A stretch of DNA of 64,000 bases from a virus, in IMG/VR virus record IMGVR_UViG_3300027754_000034, positions 186,001 through 250,000 of that record, one strand, 5' to 3'. Under the pieces are notes generated by a model. The model did not search any database, was not told where the DNA came from, and worked only from the letters and a program-made list of their open reading frames with translations. This document shows positions 17,182 through 24,765 of the stretch, piece after piece. The position numbers and the translations under genes were made by a program. The number at the start of each line of letters is the position of its first letter. The first letter of the stretch is position 1.

Positions 17182-18563
17182 TGTTAGATCTAAAGTATAG
17201 ACCTTTGAAATTTGCCGATGTAATCGGTAATGTAGGTCCTGTTACTGTTCTAAAAAGAAGAAGTAACGACGGTACTTTGCTTCAAAGGTCTATACTTTTA
17301 GGTGGCCCAAAAGGATGTGGGAAGACTACGCTAGCCCGTATAATATCTAGAGCATGCATATGTAAAAATAAGGATGAAGGCGAACCGTGTAATGAATGTT
17401 ATGACTGTCGTTCTATTATGGATGGTTCATCCTCATCAGTATTTGAATTCGATGCTGCTGCTCATGGGACAGTAGATAACATTCGGAACATAGTTGATAA
17501 CTTAGACTATGTAAACTTCGATGGTAATCCTACTATTCTAACTCTAGATGAGGCACATCGTTTAAGCCCAGCATCCCAAGATGCAATGCTTAAATCGATG
17601 GAAGACAGAAGTCTTTTTGCGATTCTTTGTACTACTGAACCAAATAAAATACGTTCAGCAGTAAGGGATCGGGTAGATGAATACTCTATTCGTCAACCTG
17701 ATAAGGATTCATTAGTTAGTCATTTATCTACTATATGTGATAAAGAAGGAATATTGTACGAAGATAAAGCCATATCAATAATTGTGGATTTTAATGATAA
17801 TTCCCCAAGGTCTAGTATAAATGCGATAACATCGTTATCATATATCGGGGGATTAAGCGAAAAAAGTGTCGGAGAATATTATAAATTTAGTAGTATTGAT
17901 GTGTTAAAAAGAGGTCTTTCGTATTTGGCTGAAAACCCTTCCTTCGCTATAGGAGAAATTTATGAAGTACTAGATAAAGAGCCTGCTTCATGGGTAAAGG
18001 ATACGATTTTAAAGCTAATAAATAACTCCATAAGACATGCTCATTCCATTAAAACGAATTTTTCATATTTTTTCATACAAAAATCAGATATTGTGAAGTA
18101 TGTTGGTATTAGCAATGTACTATCTAATATATTGAAGCCTACCAATGTGGATATAGAACTTGCTTTGCTTTCTGTTCTTAGTAAAACGAGGGAGTCTGCT
18201 CCTGTCGAGCATAGGAGTCATTCCAATAGTGTCCATAAATCATCTTTTGATCAGTCTGTTCCTCATACCGAATCAATAAAACCAGAGGCTGAGTTAAGGA
18301 GCGTTCTCGTAAGAAGTGACTTAACGCGGTACGCGGAATTTTCATCAACGAAGAGTCGTATTCTTGAAGTAGACGGGGTAAAATTTACTTCTGAAGAATC
18401 TCTCACTTCAGTGGACATGAAAATGGGTCCAGGACGTAAACCAGATATTATGAAAGAGGAGACGATTTTATCAGATATTGATAATAGTAAAGTACCTATA
18501 TCAGATCAGGAGTTCAGTCGTGTCTTCACTGAAAAATTCTCAAGGCGATTCATCAACAACTAA
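17181..18563 (+). CDS. dnaX: DnaX-type clamp-loader ATPase (DNA polymerase III gamma/tau-like)
   Basis: A 460-residue AAA+ protein. It opens with the DnaX-like LDLKYRPLKFADVIGN, then Walker A LLGGPKGCGKTTLARI (~39-52), the four-cysteine zinc module typical of DnaX (CICKNKDEGEPCNECYDC), Walker B ILTLDEAHRLSP and sensor 1 CTTEPNKI. The C-terminal ~130 residues are low in conservation and Ser-rich, possibly a tau-like tether. ATG 17,181 overlaps the previous stop (TGATG); GTG 17,178 is also in frame. With the delta and delta' genes at 1,819-3,504 it completes a bacterial-style clamp loader. Confidence 0.9.
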   Translation: MLDLKYRPLKFADVIGNVGPVTVLKRRSNDGTLLQRSILLGGPKGCGKTTLARIISRACICKNKDEGEPCNECYDCRSIMDGSSSSVFEFDAAAHGTVDNIRNIVDNLDYVNFDGNPTILTLDEAHRLSPASQDAMLKSMEDRSLFAILCTTEPNKIRSAVRDRVDEYSIRQPDKDSLVSHLSTICDKEGILYEDKAISIIVDFNDNSPRSSINAITSLSYIGGLSEKSVGEYYKFSSIDVLKRGLSYLAENPSFAIGEIYEVLDKEPASWVKDTILKLINNSIRHAHSIKTNFSYFFIQKSDIVKYVGISNVLSNILKPTNVDIELALLSVLSKTRESAPVEHRSHSNSVHKSSFDQSVPHTESIKPEAELRSVLVRSDLTRYAEFSSTKSRILEVDGVKFTSEESLTSVDMKMGPGRKPDIMKEETILSDIDNSKVPISDQEFSRVFTEKFSRRFINN

Positions 18564-19065
18564 CACTTCCAAGAAATGGGTGGTAGTGCAATTATCTTCC
18601 ACAGGAGAAAAAGAGAAAAATATTAATCTCTTTCAGAGATCTGTAAAGCGTTATCTCGGAAAGGATCTTTCCGTATTTGTTCCAGCTGCAAATTTATCGG
18701 CTAGAGAAGATAACCATGTTATGTATTACATGGATGGATATATTTTTATCGAACATGCTGCAAATATACAATATAATAAATTAAATGAAACCGCGTATTT
18801 TATGAGGGTCTTAACTCACCCGAAAACGGGTGTATGCCTAATTAATGACTCGGAAATCGAGGTCATGAGAAAGGGTATGGAAAAAATGAAGAAAGGTATC
18901 TTCGATAAGAATGATGAAGTGAAGGTAATTCGTGGTTCATTTAAAAATCTTACAGGGAAGATATCAGAGGTATATGATGGTGGAGAATTCGTTCAGATTG
19001 ATGTGGGATTGTTGAGTAAGCCCTTGCTAATAGATTACCCGGCAAATTATTTGATGAAGTTATGA
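18520..19065 (+). CDS. NusG-like transcription factor with KOW motif
   Basis: A 181-residue protein. The N-terminal region (KKWVVVQLSSTGEKEKN, then YYMDGYIFIEH) fits a NusG NGN domain. A ~40-residue segment beginning NDEVKVIRGSFKNLTGKI is a clear KOW motif. NusG proteins bind RNA polymerase and control pausing, termination or antitermination. GTG 18,520 is chosen because AGGAG lies seven bases upstream; the frame stays open upstream to a TTG at 18,478. It overlaps the clamp-loader ATPase by 44 bases. It may act as a phage antiterminator for the long downstream operons. Confidence 0.75.
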   Translation: MSSLKNSQGDSSTTNTSKKWVVVQLSSTGEKEKNINLFQRSVKRYLGKDLSVFVPAANLSAREDNHVMYYMDGYIFIEHAANIQYNKLNETAYFMRVLTHPKTGVCLINDSEIEVMRKGMEKMKKGIFDKNDEVKVIRGSFKNLTGKISEVYDGGEFVQIDVGLLSKPLLIDYPANYLMKL

Positions 19066-20009
19066 ATCGCAGAATCGGTGGATCCAATATAAAAAAGCAT
19101 GTTTTGATTGATATTAGTAATATCATACATAAGTCTATCTATATACTAAAGAAAGAGAGTAAATCTGGTTTAGGGAATCTATCTTTAAAGGTTTTTAGTT
19201 TAGTGCTTTCTGCTTTGGATAAAATTAGCACATTTGATGATGTTCGAATATTTTTTGACGGTAAGTCCACAAGACGAAATACTTTATATCCAGCGTACAA
19301 GGGGAATAGAGCAAAACCCAAAGAAAATGACACTGTTGGAGAGTTGTTAATATCACATGAGATTTATTATGATATCAATGATGTTTTAAAGTTTCTTTTT
19401 AAAAAGGCTGGTTTTTATTGTTATCATTCAAAAACTGATGAGGCTGACGACTGTATCGGATCTTTTTGTAGGTTATATGATTCAAGCATTAAAATAATCG
19501 TGTCGGATGATAAAGACTTCTTTTTCCTCCTTAAGGATCCTCGAACAGTAATATTCAAGTATTCTTTGTCATCGTATATAGATGCTGATTCATCAAAGAG
19601 TATGTGGGGGAAAAATATACTTCTAAATCCTCAGGATGTCTTATTATTTAAATCTTTGTATGGGGATGCTTCAGATAATATAAAAGGAATTCCAAGATTA
19701 CCGAAATCATTTGTGAACATGCTTAGTGACATCGCTGATGTTGATGACCTTTTTACCAGTCGTAAAATACCTATTGATGTTTCACGAAAGATAAATGAAA
19801 ATAAGGAGTTAGTTGAACTAAATCATAAGATAGTGAGTTTAAATCTATATGTAGATTTAAACGCTTCTGAAGTCTTACCGAATAAGAATATCCCTGAACT
19901 TAGAAATATCCTTAAGGATGATCTTAAGGATGATCTATCTTTAGGAGTTTTATTTAGAAATGAAAGCTTTCACGCCGATTCTCTCCCGGATTGGTATGTG
20001 TCTTTATAA
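19062..20009 (+). CDS. FEN-type 5'-3' exonuclease / flap endonuclease
   Basis: A 315-residue protein with the acidic metal-site motifs of the PIN/FEN family in order: VLIDISN, VRIFFDGKSTRRN, YPAYKGNR, KTDEADDCIG, IIVSDDKDFFFLL and the helix-hairpin-helix-like YGDASDNIKGIP. It corresponds to T4 RNase H or the Pol I 5' nuclease domain without a polymerase, and would remove RNA primers and flaps. ATG overlaps the NusG-like stop (ATGA). Near the C-terminus a 15-base unit is tandemly duplicated (LKDDLKDDL, about 19,910-19,940). Confidence 0.88.
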   Translation: MNRRIGGSNIKKHVLIDISNIIHKSIYILKKESKSGLGNLSLKVFSLVLSALDKISTFDDVRIFFDGKSTRRNTLYPAYKGNRAKPKENDTVGELLISHEIYYDINDVLKFLFKKAGFYCYHSKTDEADDCIGSFCRLYDSSIKIIVSDDKDFFFLLKDPRTVIFKYSLSSYIDADSSKSMWGKNILLNPQDVLLFKSLYGDASDNIKGIPRLPKSFVNMLSDIADVDDLFTSRKIPIDVSRKINENKELVELNHKIVSLNLYVDLNASEVLPNKNIPELRNILKDDLKDDLSLGVLFRNESFHADSLPDWYVSL

Positions 20010-20070
20010 ACGAGTTAATTGGTATGGTAGTGAGCATCCTTTTGATGTAGACCAAGACCTGATACAATAA
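19996..20070 (+). CDS. Possible 24-residue micro-ORF
   Basis: An ATG inside the end of the flap-endonuclease gene opens a 24-codon frame ending TAA 20,068, with protein-like content (KRVNWYGSEHPFDVDQD). No Shine-Dalgarno is visible upstream. It would end at the edge of the hairpin preceding the sigma-like gene, so it could be a leader peptide, but chance is just as likely. Confidence 0.2.
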   Translation: MCLYKRVNWYGSEHPFDVDQDLIQ

Positions 20071-20091
20071 AGCGAATTACTTATTTCGCTT
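20070..20091 (+). promoter_or_regulatory. Leader hairpin before the sigma-like gene
   Basis: AAGCGAA (20,070-20,076) pairs with TTCGCTT (20,085-20,091) across an eight-base loop. The GGAG ribosome site lies three bases after the stem and the ATG at 20,102. No T-run follows, so it looks like a translational or RNA-stability element rather than a terminator. Confidence 0.4.
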
Positions 20092-20101
20092 ACGGAGAAA
20101 A

Positions 20102-20917
20102 ATGTCACATATTGTCATTCAGGACCCAAACACTATTTCCATGAGATTTAGTAATAGAAGTGGGTTTAGTCATGGTTATGATAACATTGAAGATTTTATC
20201 GATAGACAATTCGGACCTGAGGCTGAGCAAGACCTTTCTTCTTTGGTGGATGCGGGCCCTAGTTCATTAGACTATGGTCTCTTAGAAAGATACCTTTACA
20301 GAATACCAATTCGAGAGGCAGATTTAATTAGATTATACTATAAAGATAAAATGAAACAAGAACAGATAGCTAAATTATTTAGAATTACACAGGCAGCAGT
20401 AAGTTATAGACTTCACCGAGGTATCAAGAGGATACAATTTTTGCGAACGATACCTGAATTAGAAAAGAAGGATTTTGACATAGAGTTAGCCCCTAAATTT
20501 TCAGAGCAGGATAGGGAAATATTATGGAGAATGTATGAGACTACCTGCCAATCAGAAATTGCCAAGCAAATGAGTCTTACTCAGGGAAGAGTGCGACACC
20601 GGTTTTTTAGGGCTTTGGGAAAGATAAAGGAATTGATAGCTAGTGAGATAAATGAAAATTATATCAGAATGATGATGCTTCAAAAGCACGGTATAAAAGA
20701 AGACTTCGAAAGTGATCCATCGGAAATACTAAAGGAAGCACTAAAGGATTTGGAAAGTGCTGAAACCGATCTTTCAATTGCGGTTCAAGCTTCAAAATAC
20801 GGTAAATATTTTACCGTATTTTATGCCATAAGTGACAAGCATTTCAATATACTTCACGAGGTCTCGCTTCCACAGTTTAAAGACCGTGGAGACGCACAGA
20901 TTTTACCGATAGAATGA
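20102..20917 (+). CDS. Sigma-factor-like regulator with two region-4-type helix-turn-helix domains
   Basis: A 271-residue protein with two sigma-70 region-4-like modules. The first (~65-112) reads READLIRLYYKDKMKQEQIA, then ITQAAVSYRLHRGIKRI. The second (~128-178) reads SEQDREILWRMYETTCQSEI, then LTQGRVRHRFFRALGKI. No region 2 (-10 recognition and core-binding helix) is visible, so it is not a standard sigma factor. A C-terminal ~60-residue beta-rich domain follows an acidic linker. It lies at the junction of replication and virion blocks, the natural site for a late-gene transcription switch. GGAG precedes the ATG. Confidence 0.8.
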   Translation: MSHIVIQDPNTISMRFSNRSGFSHGYDNIEDFIDRQFGPEAEQDLSSLVDAGPSSLDYGLLERYLYRIPIREADLIRLYYKDKMKQEQIAKLFRITQAAVSYRLHRGIKRIQFLRTIPELEKKDFDIELAPKFSEQDREILWRMYETTCQSEIAKQMSLTQGRVRHRFFRALGKIKELIASEINENYIRMMMLQKHGIKEDFESDPSEILKEALKDLESAETDLSIAVQASKYGKYFTVFYAISDKHFNILHEVSLPQFKDRGDAQILPIE

Positions 20918-20935
20918 GTCCGCAAATTTAGGTCT

Positions 20936-20974
20936 CTGATAGAGGGTTTATCAGTGCCTCTTAATAACTGATAA
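20936..20974 (+). promoter_or_regulatory. Three-part competing-hairpin leader before the collagen-like gene
   Basis: CTGATA (20,936-20,941), TTATCAG (20,948-20,954) and CTGATAA (20,968-20,974) are mutually complementary, so the middle segment can pair with either outer one. The third segment touches the purine-rich AAGG that could serve as ribosome site for GTG 20,981. Such a switch could expose or hide the start. Confidence 0.35.
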
Positions 20975-20980
20975 GGTAAT

Positions 20981-21721
20981 GTGGGTACTACCTTTACATC
21001 CTACAGAACGGGAGGAACAGGGGAAATAGTAGATGCTACTATTAACTTGTCATCGGATTCCCCTATTCAAAATCCTACCGTAAGTATATACGGAAACCTC
21101 AATAAGATTTATGGGGATTTAGGGTTAAAGACTAATTACACCTTAGATTATGTTCTCTACATAAAGGGCACGAATCCTCGCCCGAATTTATATGTATATA
21201 CTTTTGTTCTTAGGGCGACTAATAAGAATTCGCCAAGTTCCTCTTATAATGCATTTCGTGGTCCCCCTGGGTCTCCTGGTCCCGAAGGTCCATTTGGTCC
21301 CATCGGTCCTACAGGATCTATTGGTCCACCGGGACCAGCTGGTCCAGGTGGAAATAGTAGATTTCAGGCACAATTAGTACCAGGAATAGCAATTGGAACA
21401 TGTGTTTCTGTAGCCTCAAGTTCTGGAATAAGTATAGTAGTCGATAAAGCAGATATTTTCGATGTGTCTCGAATGCCTTCTGTTGGTATACTTATATCTA
21501 AGTCGAGTGATACTCTGGGGACCATTATATACTCTGGAACGTATACTGTTCTCGGTTTAAGCAAGGGTATTAAATACTTTGTAGGGACCAATGGTGTTTT
21601 AACTGATGTAGCTCCTATTGCTACAGTTTCTTCTGTGTTTGTACAGTCTGTTGGTGTTGCTTTAAGTGATAATTCACTTTTAATCTCAATGCCAAATGAT
21701 TTTGTAGAGAGGGTACCATGA
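20981..21721 (+). CDS. Collagen-like fibre protein
   Basis: A 246-residue virion protein with a central Gly-X-Y run of about 11 triplets (GPPGSPGPEGPFGPIGPTGS, residues ~89-122), flanked by beta-rich N- and C-terminal domains. Collagen-like triplets form trimeric rods in phage fibres. The GTG start is supported by the overlap of its end with the next gene (ATGA). It is the first gene of the virion block after the sigma-like regulator. Which fibre it belongs to is not evident. Confidence 0.82.
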   Translation: MGTTFTSYRTGGTGEIVDATINLSSDSPIQNPTVSIYGNLNKIYGDLGLKTNYTLDYVLYIKGTNPRPNLYVYTFVLRATNKNSPSSSYNAFRGPPGSPGPEGPFGPIGPTGSIGPPGPAGPGGNSRFQAQLVPGIAIGTCVSVASSSGISIVVDKADIFDVSRMPSVGILISKSSDTLGTIIYSGTYTVLGLSKGIKYFVGTNGVLTDVAPIATVSSVFVQSVGVALSDNSLLISMPNDFVERVP

Positions 21722-22191
21722 AAGACGAAGACACTAAGCCATCAGAACCCATTAAACCCAGTAAGTCATTAAAAAAGGCATCTTCAAAGAAGTCTTCCTC
21801 GATTGATTTGTCATCGGAGATAAAAATTCCGAGTTCAATGCCTTTAGAAGAAGAGATGCAAAGGACTAGTGATGGTAATAAGATTTTTAATAAAGATGAT
21901 TTATTAAGATATAGACTTTCAGAAGCTCAATTCCAAAATGCTCAGACTAATCTAGCACTAAAAAATACTGAATTTGAGTCTCAAAAGGCTCAATTCGAGC
22001 TGAAACTTAGAGATTTAATTGAGAATGTGAAGCAAAGTCGCTCACAGTATGAAGAAAAACTTCGGGCTTTGAGCATACTCAGATCAGAACTAGAGGGAAA
22101 GTATTCGATCAATTTTGATTCGATGTCCTTCCATGAACTCACTGGCGTGATTTTCGAGCACGTAAAATCCGCAGATCCCCAAAAGGAATAA
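21718..22191 (+). CDS. Coiled-coil protein, probable fibre or assembly accessory
   Basis: A 157-residue protein: a disordered Lys/Ser/Pro N-terminus (KPSKSLKKASSKKSSS), then a long coiled coil of about 70 residues (~60-130). It overlaps the collagen-like gene by four bases and precedes the repeat-rich fibre gene by five, so it is probably made with them as an assembly, chaperone or connector protein. Family not recognised. Confidence 0.7.
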   Translation: MKDEDTKPSEPIKPSKSLKKASSKKSSSIDLSSEIKIPSSMPLEEEMQRTSDGNKIFNKDDLLRYRLSEAQFQNAQTNLALKNTEFESQKAQFELKLRDLIENVKQSRSQYEEKLRALSILRSELEGKYSINFDSMSFHELTGVIFEHVKSADPQKE

Positions 22192-22196
22192 AAAAT

Positions 22197-24668
22197 ATGT
22201 CTCTTTCTAGTCTACGTAAGCCCTTAGCTATTTCAGAATCGGGCTACAGTCAAGAATTAAATGATTCTGCCAATATTCAGGTTGGTGGTCTTAGCGCCTC
22301 CACCTTGGAGATTACAGGAAACGTTGATGCAGCTAACCTTCTGGTTAGTGGTTTATCAACTTTGTCAGGAAACGTCGCCGCGTTATCGAATCTTAGCGTC
22401 GCCAGTTCTATTACCGCTGCCAGCGCGACTCTTTCGGGCGCTCTTTCTGCAGCAACCGGTGCATTCTCCGGAAACGTTTCTGTAGGAAACATTTCTTCAG
22501 GCATCATCACTGGTTCTAGTGCCGCTCTTTCGGGCGCTCTTTCTGCAGCAACCGGTAGCATATCTGGGAACGTTTCTGTCGGAAACATTTCCTCTAACAT
22601 CATCACTGGTTCTAGTGCCGCTCTTTCGGGTGCTCTTTCTGCAGCAACCGGTGCATTTTCTGGGAACGTTTCTGTAGGAAACATTTCTTCAGGCATCATC
22701 ACTGGTTCTAGTGCCGCTCTTTCGGGCGCTCTTTCTGCAGCAACCGGTGCATTCTCCGGAAACGTTTCTGTCGGAAACATTTCTTCAGGCATCATCACTG
22801 GTTCTAGTGCCGCTCTTTCGGGTGCTCTTTCTGCAGCATCTGGTAGCTTCTCTGGAACCGTTTCTGCAGGAAACCTTTCCACGACGGGATCTTTAACGTC
22901 TAACGTATTAGCCGTTTCGGGTCAAGTTACTTTATCTGGCAACGTCACCGTTGGTAACCTTTCGACTACTCTGGGTGCCCTCAGTGCCAAGACAATAACT
23001 GCCAGTGCGAATATTTCAGCAGGCAATTTATTAGCCAGTGGTCTGCTGAGTGCAGCAACCGGTAGCTTCTCTGGGAACGTTTCTGTAGGAAACATTTCCT
23101 CAGGCGCGGTTTCCGGCACCAGTGCGTCTTTTACCAGCGCAACTCTTTCGGGTTCGCTTTCTGGTACAACCGGTAGCTTCTCTGGGAACGTTTCTGTAGG
23201 AAACATTTCTTCTAACGTGGTTTCCGGCACCAGTGCGTCTTTTACTAGTGCCGCTCTCTCGGGCGCTCTTACTGCAGAAACTGGTGCATTCTCTGGGAAC
23301 GTTTCTGTAGGAAACATTTCCTCTAACATCATCACTGGTTCTAGTGCCGCTCTTTCGGGCGCTCTTTCTGCAGCAACCGGTAGCTTCTCTGGGAACGTTT
23401 CTGTAGGAAACATTTCCTCTAACGTGATTTCAGGAACTGTAGGTGCTTTCAGCACGAGTGTTACAGTTAATGGCATCGTTGTAGGCACGGACGGTAAGAT
23501 CAGTAATTTGACTGATCCGACAGCAGACCAAGACGCTGCCACCAAAAAGTATGTTGATGGTGTTGCTGCTGGCCTTGACATTAAGCCATCTGTCAAGACC
23601 ATATCTTCCTCTTTAATCACACTGAGCGGTACACAAACGGTAAACGGAGTTGCGTTAACCGCTGGTATGAGAATCCTCGTTGCCGGTCAGGGCGGCGGGG
23701 TAACGACTCCAGATACAGCAAACGGTATATATATCGTTGCAGCTGGTGCTTGGAGTCGTTCATCTGACATGGCAGCGGGTTCAGATGCAGCCGGTGCCTT
23801 TACATTCGTAGAGCAAGGAACACTATACGCAGACGCCGGATGGGTTTGCGTTACTGACACAGCAGTCGTTGGTACCAATGCTCTCCGATTTACCCAATTC
23901 TCGTCAGCAGGCGTCATAGAAGCGGGTGCCGGTCTGTTAAAGACAGGTAACACTATTGATGTTATCGTAGATGATGGTATCAAGATTGACGGTAGCAACA
24001 AGGTTGCAGTAAACCTCGCATCTTCCTCTGGCCTAGAGTTTAGCTCCAAGGCTCTGATTATAAAACTTGCTGATAACTCCCTGCAACTTGGTGCAGGTGG
24101 TTTAAGTGTGAAGCTTAGCGGCTCAACACTCGATGAGACGGCGAGCGGTCTTGAAGTTCTTGGTGTTCCCACTCTGTTCACCGTGGCGGGAACCGCCACT
24201 GCCGCTCATGTTACTGCAGCTAACTTGGGTGTTTATTCAAGTGGTGTTGCATCTGTTGGTGGTGATGCTTCAGCACTTCACTTCCACAACATGGTCGAAT
24301 CTATGGACTTCTCAGCCCATAGTAGTGGATTGACCAAGGGAGATCCTGTCTACGTTTCATCTAGTTTTGAGGCCAAGAAGGCAACAGCGGCTGTAGCAGA
24401 TGGAGACGGCATGGTCTTCGGTGTTGCTGTAGCGAACGTTGCTGGTGGTAACACTTCTAGAGTCATTTGTTCCGGCGTAGCACTTGGAGTGCTTACTGGG
24501 CTGAGCGGAACCGGTGCTGGTTTTAAGGTATATCTTGGCGATTCAGGTGGACTAACCACTAACATTGCCACAATATCGGCAGGAAAGCGCTTAATCCTTA
24601 TGGGTGTGTGCATAAACTCGAACGACTTGTTCGTTCAGGTTCGTGATTACGGTCAGAAGGCTAGCTGA
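22197..24668 (+). CDS. Large repetitive tail fibre protein
   Basis: An 823-residue fibre. After a short N-terminal domain, residues ~80-425 consist of imperfect 32-residue repeats (core SGALSAATGAFSGNVSVGNI), each spelling several beta turns, consistent with a trimeric beta-helical shaft. Next comes TDPTADQDAATKKYVDG (~435-450), a hallmark of phage tail-fibre shafts, then a Gly/Ala/Ser-rich receptor-binding-type C-terminal part. The DNA is visibly GC-richer than neighbouring genes. The perfect palindrome 30 bases downstream ends the unit. It probably mediates host recognition. Confidence 0.88.
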   Translation: MSLSSLRKPLAISESGYSQELNDSANIQVGGLSASTLEITGNVDAANLLVSGLSTLSGNVAALSNLSVASSITAASATLSGALSAATGAFSGNVSVGNISSGIITGSSAALSGALSAATGSISGNVSVGNISSNIITGSSAALSGALSAATGAFSGNVSVGNISSGIITGSSAALSGALSAATGAFSGNVSVGNISSGIITGSSAALSGALSAASGSFSGTVSAGNLSTTGSLTSNVLAVSGQVTLSGNVTVGNLSTTLGALSAKTITASANISAGNLLASGLLSAATGSFSGNVSVGNISSGAVSGTSASFTSATLSGSLSGTTGSFSGNVSVGNISSNVVSGTSASFTSAALSGALTAETGAFSGNVSVGNISSNIITGSSAALSGALSAATGSFSGNVSVGNISSNVISGTVGAFSTSVTVNGIVVGTDGKISNLTDPTADQDAATKKYVDGVAAGLDIKPSVKTISSSLITLSGTQTVNGVALTAGMRILVAGQGGGVTTPDTANGIYIVAAGAWSRSSDMAAGSDAAGAFTFVEQGTLYADAGWVCVTDTAVVGTNALRFTQFSSAGVIEAGAGLLKTGNTIDVIVDDGIKIDGSNKVAVNLASSSGLEFSSKALIIKLADNSLQLGAGGLSVKLSGSTLDETASGLEVLGVPTLFTVAGTATAAHVTAANLGVYSSGVASVGGDASALHFHNMVESMDFSAHSSGLTKGDPVYVSSSFEAKKATAAVADGDGMVFGVAVANVAGGNTSRVICSGVALGVLTGLSGTGAGFKVYLGDSGGLTTNIATISAGKRLILMGVCINSNDLFVQVRDYGQKAS
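22437..23440 (+). repeat. 96-bp imperfect coding repeats in the fibre gene
   Basis: Successive copies start 96 bases apart in the first part (GGCGCTCTTTCTGCAGCAAC at 22,437 and 22,533), matching a 32-residue protein period. Some units are nearly identical, others diverged or shortened, so recent duplication and recombination between units is likely. The unit contains a PstI-type CTGCAG in most copies. Confidence 0.85.
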
Positions 24669-24698
24669 TAACGTACTTTATACATAAACCTAGATAAT

Positions 24699-24736
24699 CA
24701 TCGGCCCCATAATCCTTAAGGATTATGGGGCCGATG
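24699..24736. terminator. Perfect 38-bp palindrome, likely bidirectional terminator
   Basis: CATCGGCCCCATAATCC and its exact complement meet at CCTTAAGG, giving an uninterrupted 19-bp arm on each side. It lies between the fibre stop and the next gene. The right side is followed by TGTATATGCTTCTT, only weakly T-rich. Being perfectly symmetric it can act on both strands, or be a protein-binding site. Confidence 0.75.
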
Positions 24737-24765
24737 TGTATATGCTTCTTATTAATTGTTCGGTT

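Noticed and set aside
22437-23440. Regular repeats that could suggest a CRISPR array
   Set aside because: The period is 96 bp in frame with coding, with no unique spacers between short palindromic repeats; the repeats encode a fibre shaft.
22277-24613. Long minus-strand open frames antisense to the tail-fibre gene
   Set aside because: They arise from the repetitive GC-richer fibre sequence read backwards; their content (repeats of Glu-Arg-Ala-Pro) mirrors the sense repeats and no ribosome sites precede them.
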